A stretch of 64,000 bases of DNA from Pinus tabuliformis (GCA_031772625.1 CM062819.1:826024503-826088502); one strand, 5' to 3'. Shown: positions 11,953 through 23,935, counted from the stretch's first letter. Program-made: numbers and translations. The notes: generated by a model from the sequence alone, not told the origin.

Positions 11953-13430
11953 TTGGCCGATTCCAACCCACTCTGTGTCAAAACCATAGAATTCGGCCTA
12001 GAAAAAACCTTGAAAATTAATCCATCCCTTTCTGCTCTCAAAGAGGAAAAGCTATGCAACATGTTAAAGGAAAACCTAGAGGCCTTCAATTGGAGTTACA
12101 AGGAAATGAAGGGAGTACACCCGTCATTGTGTACTCACCACATATACATCAAAGAAGGTTGCAAGCTGGTCTGGCAACCACAAAGGAGGATGAATCCATC
12201 TCTTAAAGATATAGTCAAACAAGAACTACAAAAACTGTTAAATGCAGGATTCATTTACCCTATCTCTGATGGTGAATGGGTCTCCCCCTTAGTGTTAGTT
12301 CCCAAGAAAAATGGTAAGTGGAGGATTTGTGTCAATTACAGGGAGTTGAAGAAAGCCAAAAAGAAGGATCATTTTCCCCTACCCTTCATTGACCAAGTGC
12401 TATACGACCTGGCAGGGAAGAAGTTTTTTTCTTTCCTAATGGATTCAATGGGTACAACCAAATCCAAATCTGCCTAGAAGACCAAGATAAGACCACATTC
12501 ACTTGTCCTTGGGGTACTTTTGCCTATAGGGTCCTTCCTTTTGGCCTATGCAATGCTTCTGCCACTTTCCAGAGAGCAGTCATGAGTATTTTCGCCGAAT
12601 TAGTACATGATGCGGTGGAAATTTATATGGATGATTTTACACCTTATCGTTGTGATTTTCAAGAAGCCCTAGCTAACCTAGGAAAAGTACTACACCAATG
12701 CATTGAAATGAACCTGTCTCTTAGTCCTGAAAAATGTGAATTCTTAATGACTGAAGGGATCGTGTTAGGTCATTCAATATCTCAGCAAGGACTACAGGTG
12801 GACCCGAACAAAATAGCAATCATCTAAAGGGTCCCACCTCTGCAAAAGCAGAGAGATGTCAGGACTTTCTTGGGGTTAGTTGGATACTACTGAAGGTTCA
12901 TAAAGGACTTTAGCAAGTTGGCCTCTCCTTTATTTGGGTTGTTAGCCAAAGATTCTGAGTTTATCTGGTCAAAACGCTGTCAAGAGGCCTTAGACATTCT
13001 AAAGGGTAAGTTAACCACTGGGCCCTCCCCTTTCATATTCATGTTGATGCCTCACACAAAGACATAGGAGCAGCCCTAGGACAGGTAGAGGAGAAACTTC
13101 CCTATGCCATCTATTTTATCAGTAAGAACTTGTCAAACATTGAGCTAAATTATACTGTGACCGAAAAGGAACTCTTGGCTATTGTGCATTCATTAAACAA
13201 ATTTAGGCATTACGTTACAGGCTATCAAATATTTGGGCATACTAACGATGTCACAATCAAATATTTAATGGAAAAACTAGATGTGAATGCTCGAATTATA
13301 AGATGGTTTCTTGTATTAGATCAGTTTGATCTAACAATTTTTGATAAGCCTGGTAAGGAAAATGTTATTGTAGACTTTTTATCTAGGGTGAATCTACCTA
13401 TAGGTTAAGAAGGAATGGTGGATGACTAGT
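11953..13430 (+). pseudogene. reverse transcriptase and RNase H of the Athila-like element
   Basis: The RT fingers and palm begin at about 12100 (CTHHIYIKEGCKLVWQPQRR, then VSPLVLVPKKNGKWRICVNY at 12279-12338). The frame breaks near 12441-12444 inside the first catalytic block, where one base is missing (DSMGTT instead of DFNGY). The next frame has LPFGLCNASATFQRA and the catalytic YMDD at about 12625-12636, then SPEKCEFL and GLQVDPNKI. After a stop at 12825 the connection domain (RTFLGLVGYY, RFIKDFSKL) and RNase H follow. RNase H keeps NYTVTEKELLAIVHSLNKFRHY at 13148-13213 and ends with the usual FLSRVN before 13410. Several frameshifts and stops are present. Confidence 0.9.
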
Positions 13431-13790
13431 TACCCGATGAGCACTTGTTTTCTATTTCAGTTCTCTCTCCATGGTTTGCTGATATAGAAAACTATTTGGT
13501 ATTAGCAGAGTTACCACCAAATTTTCCCTCCAAAGAAAAGAGCAATATAGTCAGGAAAAGCGCCCCCTTCACCTAGATTGGGGGCAATCTTTTCAAACTT
13601 GGCCCAGATCAAATCTCGAGAAGGTGTGTAAGGGAAGAGGAAGTTTTTGACATCGTTTGGACTTGTCATGATGGGCCTTGTGGAGGTCACTTTGCAGCAA
13701 AGAGGAAATCATTCAAAGTGTTACAAGTAGGCTATTATTGGACCACTCTTCATCAGGATGTGAAAAAGTATACTAGTCAGTGTGATCGGT
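13431..13790 (+). pseudogene. integrase N-terminal zinc finger of the Athila-like element, left part
   Basis: The stretch begins with the linker (PWFADIENYLV) and reaches the HHCC zinc finger: HDGPCGGHFAAKRKSF at about 13668-13715, VGYYWTTLHQDVKKY, and the first Cys in TSQCD. The reading frame is cut at 13790 by element A exactly between the two cysteines. The second half resumes at 22346. Confidence 0.88.
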
Positions 13791-14733
13791 TTTTGGCTTG
13801 AGGGGGCCTGACCTAGGTTCATAGTTAATTAGCCAAACAAATCCCTACACTACTGACCCTTTCGGCATTAGCCCACAGCGCACAGACTGAAGTCTCACCA
13901 AATTAGTATGGGGGGATGCTGGAACCAAGTTTCTGCACCCTTGAGATGTCTGAGGGGTCAATTTAGACCAATTGTGAATGGCTTCGTGCAGGTCACTTCG
14001 TGCACTGCCATGACCTGCAAGGCCTTCATGATCTATTATAATCGCCTTAGCACATCCCTAACCAGGACCTAAGATTCTTTCATGCTGCTAAGGTAGTGAT
14101 CTACGCTATTTCCCCAAGTTACACCACAGATCCTACTTATCCTCTTATAACTGTTAGTTAACTTTGCGTAAACAAATACTTTATCTTATATTCATTTAAT
14201 CAACACAATCATATATGTTCGCACATCATATAAACAACAAAAATGTAATTTATACCCAATACATTCAATGCAGAAAATAGTTAATAGATACACAGGAATG
14301 GTATAAAACTTCTCTTTATTAATGCTTCAATCAGTTACAGACTCAACCTACCCTATGCACTCAGTTTCAGGGGTCCATGCACTTAGCTGCGGACTACTAG
14401 GCCTCTGTGCACTCAGCTGTAGAGCCTTCTCCTACTCTATGATAGAAGACTCGAATCTACACTTAGATAAGACTCAATTCTTCATCCTTATCTTACTTCT
14501 ATTGACTTACTTACAACTTAGAGCCTGTCTCTATTTATACAATCCCATGGTCTGCAGAACATGGGTGGATCTCGAAAGTCGACATTACATTACAAAAATG
14601 AGGGTGGACAACCCTATGAATCATTTACAAGTTCGTGCTCTGCACCCACAAAATGAGAAGTATTTACATCGGATTTAGTCAAAATATAGGCTTTAAGCCC
14701 CAAAAATTCCCTTGGGGGATCCCGCGCCCAATA
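13791..14733 (-). repeat. 3' LTR of element A
   Basis: Left copy in window coordinates. The inner end is CCCAATA (CCCAACA in the other copy). It matches 21402-22345 along its whole length and is clearly homologous to the LTR of B. Confidence 0.92.
14530..14539 (-). promoter_or_regulatory. TATA box in LTR of A (left)
   Basis: The minus strand reads TATAAATAGA, preceded by GGGATTG. The identical box is in the right LTR of A and in the left LTR of B, so it is the conserved core promoter of this family. Confidence 0.7.
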
Positions 14734-14744
14734 GGCCCCCAACA
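14734..14744 (-). promoter_or_regulatory. polypurine tract of element A
   Basis: The minus strand reads TGTTGGGGGCC directly upstream of the 3' LTR. B has the same sequence next to its LTR. It would prime plus-strand DNA synthesis. Confidence 0.75.
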
Positions 14745-15060
14745 CAAACATCATGACTCGCCCTCCAGTCACTCTGTCGGTGTGGAGATATTCACACGAA
14801 GACCTCCCAACTCTGCCCGAACTGCTGCAATATCGGTAGCACACTGAGTAGCTGCCTTCTGTACCTCCTGCACACATTGTTCAGAGACTGCGATATCTGA
14901 ACTACTGCCCTACACCTGATTATAGTCCCACACCTCCTTTCAGCTGCCTAGAGTGCTAAGACTATTCTTCAATCAGCTAGTCAGATAGTCGGGCCACCCA
15001 TGTATGGCTTCAACCAACTGCCATTCAATTTTCCTGGGAAAGGTTCTCCATTTAACTTTA
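14745..15060 (-). other. 3' region of A with deletion of the extra ORF
   Basis: The first about 170 bases (to about 14910) match B at 23770-23935. The rest (from about 14918) match B at 27255 onward. The roughly 3.3 kb that B has in between are absent, so A carries an internal deletion that removed the extra 3' ORF. The lower part reads as the end of integrase. Confidence 0.7.
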
Positions 15061-16140
15061 CCAACTACACTGCGCCTCCATTTGTGACCTCCTTAATAAC
15101 ATACGGTCCCAGCGAATGCGTTTTGAATTTTCCATAGAATTTATCAAACTTGCTGTCATACAATAACACCAAATCGTTCACCTTGAAGGTGCACAACTTA
15201 ATATGTCGATCGTGCCAAGTACTTTCGCATTGCTTTTGTACCTGTTGGTGAATTCCAACCAAAAATCATTCTTCCTCGAGTTCCTCCAACTGTGTAGACT
15301 AGGCATGGTGTATTCCATTGGCATTACAACTTCCACTCCATAGACCATCCAGAAAGGTGTCTACCCCATTAGTTTCTTACATGTCATCCTGTAAGCCCAT
15401 AATATTGTAGGTACGCGCAAGTCCCAATCACTTTGCTGCGCATTGCATACTTTTGTCAACGTAGTCTCCAATACTTTGTTAAACACTTCTATGATCCCGT
15501 TATCCTATGGGTGATACAGTGTGCTTTTTTGATGATACTCCTGAAACTCTTTCTTTAGCACGTTGATCGTTTCATTCATGAAATGTGTACCATGATCGCT
15601 CATCAAGATCTTCGGACAACTGAATCGTGTCAGTACGTGGTCAAACAGAAACTTTGCGGCCGTCACAGCCATGCAATATTTTACTGGTTGTGATTTTTCC
15701 CAACACGTTAGGTATTATGTCGCAGTAATAATATATCTCGCGCCTATTTTTTCTTGCGGTTTGATAGGTCCAACAAAGTCAATCACCCACTTCTCAAAGG
15801 GCTGCAATTTCATTTGTAGATTCAAGGGCATCTCATCCCTCCACGATGGCTTACATGTTCTTTGACATACATCACATGCCTTGCAATGTGCTTTTGAATC
15901 CTGATGAAGGGTCGGCCACCATAACCTTGCACAGAGAACCTTCCACGCAGTTGCTCTCCCTGCATAATGACCTCCTGTGGAGGCCCCATGCACGTCCACG
16001 AGGATGCTACTTTGTTCAAATTATCGTACATATCTTCATAGTATCTCATCGTTCCCCATCTTACACATGTGCCCCGCAATGACAAAAAAATCTGCTGTAT
16101 GCACCACTAGTTCCTTCTTCTGCTGGATAGAGTAACCTCC
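15061..16140 (-). pseudogene. integrase of element A
   Basis: On the minus strand the HHCC zinc finger spans about 15990-15850, with HGASTGGHYAGRATAW and CKACDVCQRTCKP. The catalytic core follows: the first Asp in WVIDFVGPIK near 15770, the second Asp in MSDHGTHF near 15600, and the Glu after HP-stop-DNGIIE near 15505. The stop stands where relatives have Gln. The C-terminal part continues with AYRMTCKKLMG, WMVYGVEVVMP and, below 15262, a degenerate MVGIHQQVQKQCE and FKVNDLVLLYD segment. The enzyme would insert element DNA in the nucleus. Stops and frame changes inactivate it. Confidence 0.87.
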
Positions 16141-17645
16141 CGTCGTAGTTCCAGTTGTTAGAAAGTGAATTATATCTTAAAAATTTCCATCCACTACACG
16201 CACAACAAAGAGTTGTGCAAAAGGTAATTCTTCCTCTAGACTAGTAGGTTCCTCTCCTGTCTCAATTCGTGATAAGTGATTTGGCCCCACGTTCAATCGT
16301 CCAAGTTTCACAACAACTTCAAAATCATATTCTTGGAACAATAAAAGCCATCTGCATATACGCCCACCCAACACATGCTTATTGACCAAGTATTTCAGCA
16401 CGGAATGATCTGTATACATCTTGAAGTGTCCTCCTAGCAAGTAGTGCCGATATTTCTATTGCACGTACACCATAGCCAGTGCCTCACATTTGGTGGTGGA
16501 ATAGTTCTTTTCTCCTTTAGATAATCTGTGACTCACAAACGCGATAGGGTGATCCAAGCCCTCTCTACCATCCTATGTGAGAACTATCCCCAGCACTATA
16601 CACAACACGTCAACATGAACATGTAATTCTTTCTTCCAGTTCGAGAAGACAAGAATTAGTGCAGTCACTATCTTCTCCATCAAGATACCCAGGCTTCTCT
16701 TACAGTCATCATTCCAGCAGAACGTGACATCTTTTTTCAACAACTTTTCCATCGGCGCAGTGATCTGGGCATAGCTTTTGATGAACTTCCTGTAGTACCT
16801 CGTATGTCCCAAGGTAGCGTGCAACTATTTCACACTTTGCGGCAGTTCCAAATTCAGAATCACCGCAATCTTTGTGGGATCTACCATCAATCGCTATCTG
16901 CAAACCACATGTCCCAACAGGTTCCTAAAAGGAATGAGGAACATACACTTCTTGAGGTTAAGCACAATTTTTTATCTTCAGCAGGTATCCAACATCAAGC
17001 GTAGGCTTGCTACATGGTGCTTAAATAGCCCAAACATAGTCTAATCATCAAAATAAACCTCTAATAACTTATGAATATATTCCTTGAATGCTGCAACAAC
17101 ACGCGCAAGAAGATGGCCGACACATTCTTCAAACCAAACGACATGAAAGTGTATTGAAAGCAACCCCACTCAGTCATTAAGGTTGTCTTGCTCCTATCCT
17201 CCAACACGATTTTGATCTGGTGGTACCTTGAGAACTCATTAGTGAAAGAATATGCTTCCTGCCCACTGACATTGTCCAACACCTCATTTGTGAACAGATT
17301 TGGGAATGGATCATGCACACAAGCATCATTCAAGTTTCTGAGATCCACACATATTCTTATCTCATCCTTCTGCTTCTTCTCCCACACCACCATTGGACTT
17401 ACCCAGTTGGATTCTTCTGCTGGTTCAATTATTCTTGTTGCAAGAATTTTGTCGAGTTCTATGCAGACCTTCTCCTTGTATTTTAGATTTAAGCGGTAAG
17501 GCCTCCGCTTAACAGGTTTCGCATCAAGTTTCAATGTGATCCTCATTACCCCTAAATCTCCGATTATTCCCTTTAAGTCTATAAACTTGGTTGGGAATAA
17601 GTCCTGATATTTGCGGAGTAGTTCAGAAACCTTGTCCACCGTCAC
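16141..17645 (-). pseudogene. reverse transcriptase and RNase H of element A
   Basis: RT begins at 17645 (minus) with SELLRKYQDLFPTKFIDLKG, then RITLKLDAKPVKRRPYRLN, the palm block NWVSPMVV and IRICVDLRNLN, a mutated first catalytic block (SFTNEFSRYHQI, Asp replaced by Asn) and FMSFGLKNVSAIF. The catalytic YFDD lies at 17044-17055 and is followed by a stop where relatives have Trp. The connection block at 16824-16700 reads GHTRYYRKFIKSYAQITAPM. RNase H has EALAMVY and FKMYTDHSVLKYLVNK, and ends with HLSRIETGEE near 16240. Several stops and a frameshift. Confidence 0.88.
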
Positions 17646-18560
17646 GTCATCCTAGTATTCCCCAATCTTCATGAATTTAGGTTCTACCTCTGTACCAATA
17701 TTTACCTGCTTAGTTTTTACTGGCGTGGTTATGTCAGGGTTCTCGATTTGTGGTCCTTGAACCTCATGCTGGCCTTTTATCTTGGGAATATCAATGTTCC
17801 TCAGATCTTCGTCCTCTTCCTCAGCAGTTACATTATAACACTCCAGTGTGCAACTTAACTGAGCAACCTATTCAAGCTGAGTCATCTCTACTAACTCCTG
17901 TGACATCCTAAAGATGAGCTGCTTTTACTTCTTGTAGCGCTTCTTCAATACTATCCCATCCATCCTCAACGTTGAAGGTCATCATGAACCCTTCGTGTAG
18001 GACATCCCATTCACCTGTCCCATGGCAGAGCTCTCCTTCTATATACCAATTCATTAGTATAACATCCAGTGTGTGATAGAACAAGTGCACCCACTCCAGT
18101 TGTGGCTTCTCCCCATAGGCTTGCGTCCACTTGGAAATGTATGCGCGAATAATCCTGCCCATTGTATTTATCTGTCAATCACGCTCTAGGCTTCCCAAAC
18201 CATGTGCTCATCATCCTCCTACATGCGTGCTAGTCTTCAAATCTTCCTCTGTGCGTTCCTCACCGCTTTGCAGGCGTAGCATGCAGAACCCAATTCAAGC
18301 CCTGGAAATGTTTCTTTTCTAGCACCTCCCTTTAAAATTTGTCCAAGAAAGCATCTACCTCACTTAATCCATCATAAGTAGGTAGATCTCTCACTTTTGT
18401 CGATACGCATTGTAGTGACCTCGTCATCATATTGCAATTAAGCATGGTTACCTCGTGTAACCAGTTCTGCCATCACTCTATCTCCTCATATAAATCCGAA
18501 GTACAAGAGCTTTCATGCTCCCATGAGATTTGTTCATCCACGGTGGGATTTACCCAGTCT
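17646..18560 (-). pseudogene. second gag-like domain of element A, between protease and RT
   Basis: On the minus strand about 18390-17905 reads RDLPTYDGLSEVDAFLDKF, LNWVLHATPA, IIRAYISKWTQAYGEKPQ and WVHLFYHTLDVILMNWYIEG, then WDVLHEGFMMTF and EALQEVKAAHL. The pattern of paired aromatic residues and the W-x5-L-x-E-G-F-x3-F block resembles the retrotransposon gag core. It lies downstream of protease and upstream of RT, not in the normal gag position. B keeps the first part of it. I infer a duplicated or acquired capsid-like domain. It could alternatively be a diverged linker. The lower end (17900-17650) is a poorly readable linker with stops. Confidence 0.65.
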
Positions 18561-19033
18561 TGCTATCACGCAGTTATCTTGTAGATGCAATCCAAATCAT
18601 CGTCACTTTCATAATCGCGCACCCACTCTATATGATGTGATCCTTCAGCAGGGTCGAAGGGTATAACTACCCATAGAGACTTCTTCTGAAATATCATCTT
18701 GCATTTCTTTAGATTAATCACCCCGTTCATATCAGTGGCCCAATCAATTCGTAAGAGCGCGAGGTAGGGATTGCTATCATCAACAATCTCTATTACTTCA
18801 AAGTCTGCTAGCGTGCTCACTCCCTCAATATCCACAGTGATTCCCTACAATATTCCCATAGGTATTATCTTCTGTTGGTTCGCCATTCGCAGCTGAATAG
18901 GAGACCATTGCAACGTAGGCCTCCCAATGCACTCCCATGTTTGCTTCGGCAAAACATTCACGTTTGATCCTAAATCCAAAATTACTTGGTCCATTTCATA
19001 TTCTCCAATCTGCACGATTAACATCATTTCTCT
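18561..19033 (-). pseudogene. aspartic protease of element A
   Basis: The minus strand at 19027-18845 has VQIGEYEMDQVILDLGSNVN, with the D-L-G-S active site, and VLPKQTWECIGRPTLQWSPI. A stop follows, then IEGVSTLADFEVIEIVDDSN and LLRIDWATDMNGVINLKKCK (18835-18566), the usual flap and C-terminal part. The catalytic Asp-Leu-Gly-Ser is intact. Confidence 0.88.
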
Positions 19034-21401
19034 TCATATCCTCGTCATATGCTTTCCAATCTTCTTGACTATGTGCAGTTCTCTTGGTGCGGTCCCAACG
19101 CATATGTTAATGAGTTCCTGTAGTCCCTTTATAGCCTTACCGTTGCGCAGTAGCTTCATGCATGTTTCCAGGAATGTTGCAAGCATAGATGGGTCCATTT
19201 CCAGTCCTATTCTATCTTTTCTTCCCGAAGTGGAGGCATCAGCGAAGCTCTTCTTAGCTTCCATGAAGGTTTCCTTAGCACGCTCCAAATCAAACTCTGC
19301 TTCTTTAATTGGAGCCTTGCAAACCCAAGTACTATCTTTGGGTTGTTTGCATTTATCATCTCTCGTCACGATTCCCCTTTAGAGCACAATGTTCACATTT
19401 GGATCTCCCTTGCGCAACTCAGACCTCATCATCTGTAGGTTCTGAGTCGGGGGAGGTGTTACCACTCCCTTATCGCGTATCCTAGCTATTAGCATAGGAC
19501 AATCTTTTGTCTCATGATCAAACAAGGTACAATATAGACATGATGGACATGTTGGGTTCGTACAATCATGGGCACAATGTCCTGGCCCTCCACAATTGTA
19601 GCATATCAGTTGTCCACGACCTCCACCAGGTCCTCCTCCACCTCGACCTCGTCCGCACCCCTGAAATCCTATTTGCGCCACTCCAGTATTCAGGCTTAGG
19701 GGTCGCATTTCGACCTGAACCCTATAGGTGGGAGTTCTATCCATCATTAACTCATAGCTTCTACAAGTTTTCTCATTGTGTCCCATTGATCTACACAGGT
19801 TATAGAACAATTGTTGCAAATTTTGTGTATACTTCTATAACAAATGGCAGTTGTCCATAGTGTGTTTCCCTCCTATTAGACAAATCACGCACCACAAAGC
19901 AGGCACCACACCCGGTCCTGCTTGTGCTTTTGGCCTTAATGGAATTGGTCCTCCTCCCGCGAGGTAATCCACGAACACCGGGCAATGGTCCTTATCATGA
20001 CCCTAATCCTTGCATTTTACACACCACACTTCTTTGCGCACTTCTAGTTGGGCTGTCCTGTCCTGTTTTAGACTCTGCATCTCAAAGCATAGGTTTTTCA
20101 ACTGCGCATGGATCTGCTGAACTCCCAAGTTAGGATCCTACATTGGGGTCTCATGCAGTCTCATCGCGATCTCTAAGGCCACTGCCTAAGTCGTTAACTT
20201 CTGCTGCGATAGTGCACTCCTCAGATGTGGCGTTAGCGATGCTACAACCATTCATGGTGTTGTCCATCCATCCGATTCATATTAGCTTCACAAAGCATGC
20301 ACTTTAGCCTCTTATCCAACTCCCAAGGAGTCTTTCCTAGTAGCATTGTGATCTCTTTGAATCCAATGATCGACTATGCCTCTGACTTTGCTGGCTAAAT
20401 TCCATATTTAGCGCAATTTTGATATCCGCGATCCCCACATCCATATTGTCATTAGAATGCTTAATATACCAGGTCATCACGTGGTCCTGCAAGGTGATAA
20501 CCAGTGTCACTTTCTTTATATTTTCATTTTTAACTCCCTGTGCTTCCCATACAGCTCTTATCACGAACCAAAACTAGTCTGGATCCTCATTTCCTACTCC
20601 CTTAAACACATGCAACTTTATCGCGCTTGCCATATTGACTCACGGTGGTGGCGGAGGTGGTACGGGTGAAGATGGAGGTGATGGTTGTGAAGCTAGTGGT
20701 GGTGCGGGTGGGGCTGGTATGTGCGGCATCCTCTGCCTTATCAAATGGATAGCACTTCAGGGAGAGGCTTTCGCGAGCTCTTCCTCGTCCCCTCGCGGAG
20801 GTGAAATCAAAGGGCTATTCTCTAGTCCCTTACCTCCTTCATTCCTGTAGATTTTTCCACTTCGTGTAGCCCCAAACATCAATGTAACTGCATAATCCTC
20901 TTTTCACATAATAACATTTTAATCCAAGTATTCAAAGACTTTACGTACCTACACCGCGGTCCTTTGAGGAAGCGTCGCCCTGCCTCGCTATAGCTGACTG
21001 AAGTTTCTACCGCAAATTCAGTGATTTATCCTCCTATAATCCGATCGAGCCAGTGATCAACAGTGGGCATGATCTTATCTTCTGATGCTCCCAATTTGCG
21101 CACCAACTCTAGGGTCCACACAATAGGACCATTAAGCTTCCACCTTCCTTGGCTATCTTCTAGCTTCGTGATCCACTCGTACATCTTAGTAGGGAAAGAT
21201 GCAAAGAAGATTTTGTGGATCTCTCTGTATAGGTAGCAGTCTAACCACTCTTCCTTTGTCAATTGCGGATTCCTGTTCTCCTGTGTCGTGAACTCATGAA
21301 TTCTTCTATCTAGCCAACCTTCAATTTCCTTCTTAGTTGGATTCCAATGATACGACATTAGACATCTCTATGCAGGCTCTAGTCCCGACAATGAAACAAT
21401 T
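19034..21401 (-). pseudogene. gag: gag of element A
   Basis: Begins at ATG 21358 (minus strand) about 44 bases after the 5' LTR, with SYHWNPTKKEIEGWLDRRIH. A stop after IIGG is not shared by B, whose frame runs on. A Pro-rich linker (20700-20640) leads to the capsid domain with IRAVWEAQGVKNENIKKVTL and LQDHVMTWYIKHSNDN near 20560-20450. Then come nucleocapsid knuckles: VWCVKCKD-stop-GHDKDHC near 20030, CYNCGGPGHCAHDC near 19590, CLYCTLFDHETKDC near 19530. A Gly/Arg-rich stretch lies between. The tail (19369-19034) has a helical segment ERAKETFMEAKKSFADAST before protease. Stops and frame shifts inactivate it. Confidence 0.85.
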
Positions 21402-22345
21402 TGTTGGCTTGAGGGGGCCTGACCTAGGTTCAAAGTTAATTAGCCAAACAAATCCCTACACTACTAGCCATTTCAGCATCAGCCCACGGTGCGCAGACTG
21501 AAGTCTCACCCGAAGCAGTATAGGGGGATGCTGGAACAGGGTTTCCACACCCTTGAGATGTATGAGGGGTTGATTTAGTCCAACTGTGAATGCCTTTGTG
21601 TAGGTCACTATGTGCACTGCCCTGACTTGCGAGGCCTTCATGATCTATTATAATTTCCTTCGCATAGCCCTAAGCAGGGGCTGAGGTGATTTCGCACTGC
21701 TAAGGTAACGATCTATTCTATTTCCCCAGGTTACACCACAGATCCTACTTATCTTCTTATAACTGTTAATTAACTTTGTGTAAACAAATATTTTATCCTA
21801 TATTCACTTAATCAACACAATCATATATGTTCGCGCATCATATAAACAACAAAAATGTAAATTATACGCAATACATTCAATGTAGAAAATAATAAATAAA
21901 TACAGAGGAATGGTATAAAACTTCTCTTTATTAATGCTTCAATCGGTTACAGACTCAACCTACCCTGCACACCTAGCTGCAGGAGTCCACGCACTCAGAT
22001 ACGAACTATTAGGCCTATGCACACTCAGCTGTAGAGCCTTCTCCTACTCTACAACCCAAGACTTGACTCTACACTTAAATAAGACTCAATTCTTCATCCT
22101 TCTCTTACTTCTATTGACTTACTTACAACTTAGAGCCTCACTCTATTTATACAATCCCATGGTCCGTGGACCATGGGTAGATCTCTAAAGCTGACATTAC
22201 ATTACAAAAATGAAGGCGGACAACACTATGACTCATTTACAGGCTCACACTCCGTACCCACAAAATGCGGAGTCTTTACATCAGATTTAGTCAAAATCTA
22301 GGCTTTAAGCCCCAAAATTTCCCTTGGGGGATCTCACGCCCAACA
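21402..22345 (-). repeat. 5' LTR of element A
   Basis: Right copy in window coordinates. It begins TGTTGGCTTGAGG and ends CGCCCAACA, followed by the TTGGT target duplication. No exact tRNA-complementary primer site is adjacent. About 20 bases inside, the minus strand reads TCGGGACTAGAGCC, which only loosely resembles an initiator-Met type site. Confidence 0.92.
22142..22151 (-). promoter_or_regulatory. TATA box in LTR of A (right)
   Basis: The minus strand reads TATAAATAGA, identical to the box in the left LTR. As part of the 5' LTR this copy would have driven the element RNA. Confidence 0.72.
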
Positions 22346-22758
22346 TTGGTGCCAAAGGATGGGAAAGCCTACTCCAAGAGATGAAATGCCCCAATAGTCT
22401 CAAGTGAATTTCAAGCCATTTAACAAGTGGGGCATGGACTTCATTGGGCATATCAACACTCCTTCAAAGCAAAAACAATACATTATTGTGTGCACTGATT
22501 ATTTGACTAAGTGGGCTGAAACCAAGGCAATTAAGTAGCAATAGAAGAGAAGGTGGCTGAGTTCCTAAGGGAAAGTTTATTCTACAAATTTGGGTAACCT
22601 AGAGAGCTAGTCATAGACCAAGGCAACCACTTTACCTCCAACATGATTGAATAACTGCTCAGCCATCACAAAATCAAGTATAGGACCTCCACTCCCTATG
22701 ATCCACAAGCTAATGGGCAAGTGGAGGTGATCAACAGGGCACTAAAGGGAATCTTAAC
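22346..22758 (+). pseudogene. integrase core of the Athila-like element, right part
   Basis: After the TTGGT duplication of element A the Athila frame resumes with the second zinc-finger Cys (tgcc, 22350-22353). Then follow FKPFNKWGMDFIGHINTPSK with the first catalytic Asp, YIIVCTDYLTKWAETKAI, a stop where relatives have Gln, a frame change, VIDQGNHFTSNMI with the second Asp, and YDPQANGQVEVINRALKGIL with the catalytic Glu. It is cut at 22758 by element B. The rest of the integrase is not found after B. Confidence 0.87.
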
Positions 22759-23332
22759 TGTTGGCTTGATGGTGCTTGACCAAGGTTCAGACTTAATTAG
22801 CCAAACAAATCCCTACACTACTGGCGCTTTCGACATTAGCCAGCAGAACGTGGACTGAAGTCTCACTCGAAGCAGTATGGGGGGATGCTGGAACCAAGTT
22901 TCCACACCCTTGAGATGTCTGAGGTGTCGATTTATTCCAATTGTGCCTACCTTCACGCAGGTGACTTCACATGCTATTCTGACCTACGAGACCTTCACGA
23001 TCTATTATAATTGCCTTCGTGCAGCCCTAATCAAGGGCTGAGGTGATTTCGCACTACTATGGCAATGATATTCGTTATTTCCCTAAATTATACTACGGAT
23101 CTTACTTATCTTCTTGCAAAGGTTAGTTAACTTAGCATAAATAGATATTTGATCTTGGATTCACTTATTCAACATATTCATACAGGTTCACGCACCATAT
23201 AAATAGCACAAACGTAACTTATACCCAATACATTCAATGCAGAAAATAGGAAATAAATACATATGAATGATATAAAACTTCTCTTTATTAATGCTTCAAC
23301 GGTTACAGACTCAACCTGCCCTGTGCACTTAG

Positions 23333-23436
23333 CTGCAGGGGTTTGCACACTCAGTTATGGACTACTAGGCTTCTGTGCACTCAGCTGCAGGGGTTTGCAC
23401 ACTCAGTTATGGACTACTAGGCTTCTGTGCACTCAG
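23333..23436. repeat. 52-bp tandem duplication in the B LTR
   Basis: Two identical 52-bp units, each beginning ctgcaggggtttgcacactc. The LTRs of A have a single copy. The truncated right LTR of B does not reach this position. Confidence 0.9.
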
Positions 23437-23551
23437 CTGCAGAGTCCTTTCCTACTCTATGACCCAAACCAAGACCCTACACTTAGATCTTCCGCTATGC
23501 TTCTATTCCATGATCATTAATTAGATTATTATTTACAACGTAGAGCCTCGC

Positions 23552-23561
23552 TCTATTTATA
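23552..23561 (-). promoter_or_regulatory. TATA box in LTR of B
   Basis: The minus strand reads TATAAATAGA, as in A. Confidence 0.68.
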
Positions 23562-23758
23562 CGATCCCATGGTCCACAGACCATGGTTAGATCTCTATAG
23601 CCAACATTACAGTACAAAATTAAGGATGAACAACCCTATGACTCATTTACAATCTACACACCCACAAATTGCGGAGTCTTTACATTGAAGTTACAACTTT
23701 TGACCAAAATCTGGGCTTTTAGCCCCAAAATTTTCCTTGGGGGATTCTGTGCCCAACG

Positions 23759-23769
23759 GGCCCCCAACA
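23759..23769 (-). promoter_or_regulatory. polypurine tract of element B
   Basis: The minus strand reads TGTTGGGGGCC directly before the 3' LTR, the same as in A. Confidence 0.75.
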
Positions 23770-23935
23770 TAAACATCATGACTTGCCCTCGAGTCGTTCT
23801 GTTGGTGTGGAGATCATTGCGCAAAGACCTCCCAATTCTACCTGGACTGCTGCAAGATTAGCAACGCACTGAGCAACTGCCTGTTATACTTCCTCGACGC
23901 ATTATTCGAAAAATGTTGTAGCTAAACTACTTCTA

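Larger units (their letters stand above)
13791..22345 (-). mobile_element. Ty3/gypsy LTR retrotransposon A, inserted in the Athila integrase
   Basis: An 8555-bp element in reverse orientation, bounded by LTRs of 943 and 944 bp. The outer ends read TTTTGG (a mutated TGTTGG) and CCAACA. The target duplication is TCGGT (13786-13790) versus TTGGT (22346-22350), one mismatch. On the minus strand the order is LTR, gag with zinc knuckles, protease, a second gag-like domain, RT, RNase H, integrase, purine tract, LTR. It lacks the extra 3' ORF that its sister B has. By-eye LTR identity is about 85-90%. All coding parts carry stops. Confidence 0.92.
22759..23758 (-). repeat. 3' LTR of element B
   Basis: A 1000-bp LTR, starting TGTTGGCTTGATGG and ending GCCCAACG. 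It is homologous to the A LTRs and longer mainly through the 52-bp tandem duplication at 23333-23436. Confidence 0.9.

Noticed and set aside
21402-22345. Independent solo LTR
   Set aside because: It pairs with 13791-14733 in length, ends and target duplication, so it is the 5' LTR of element A.
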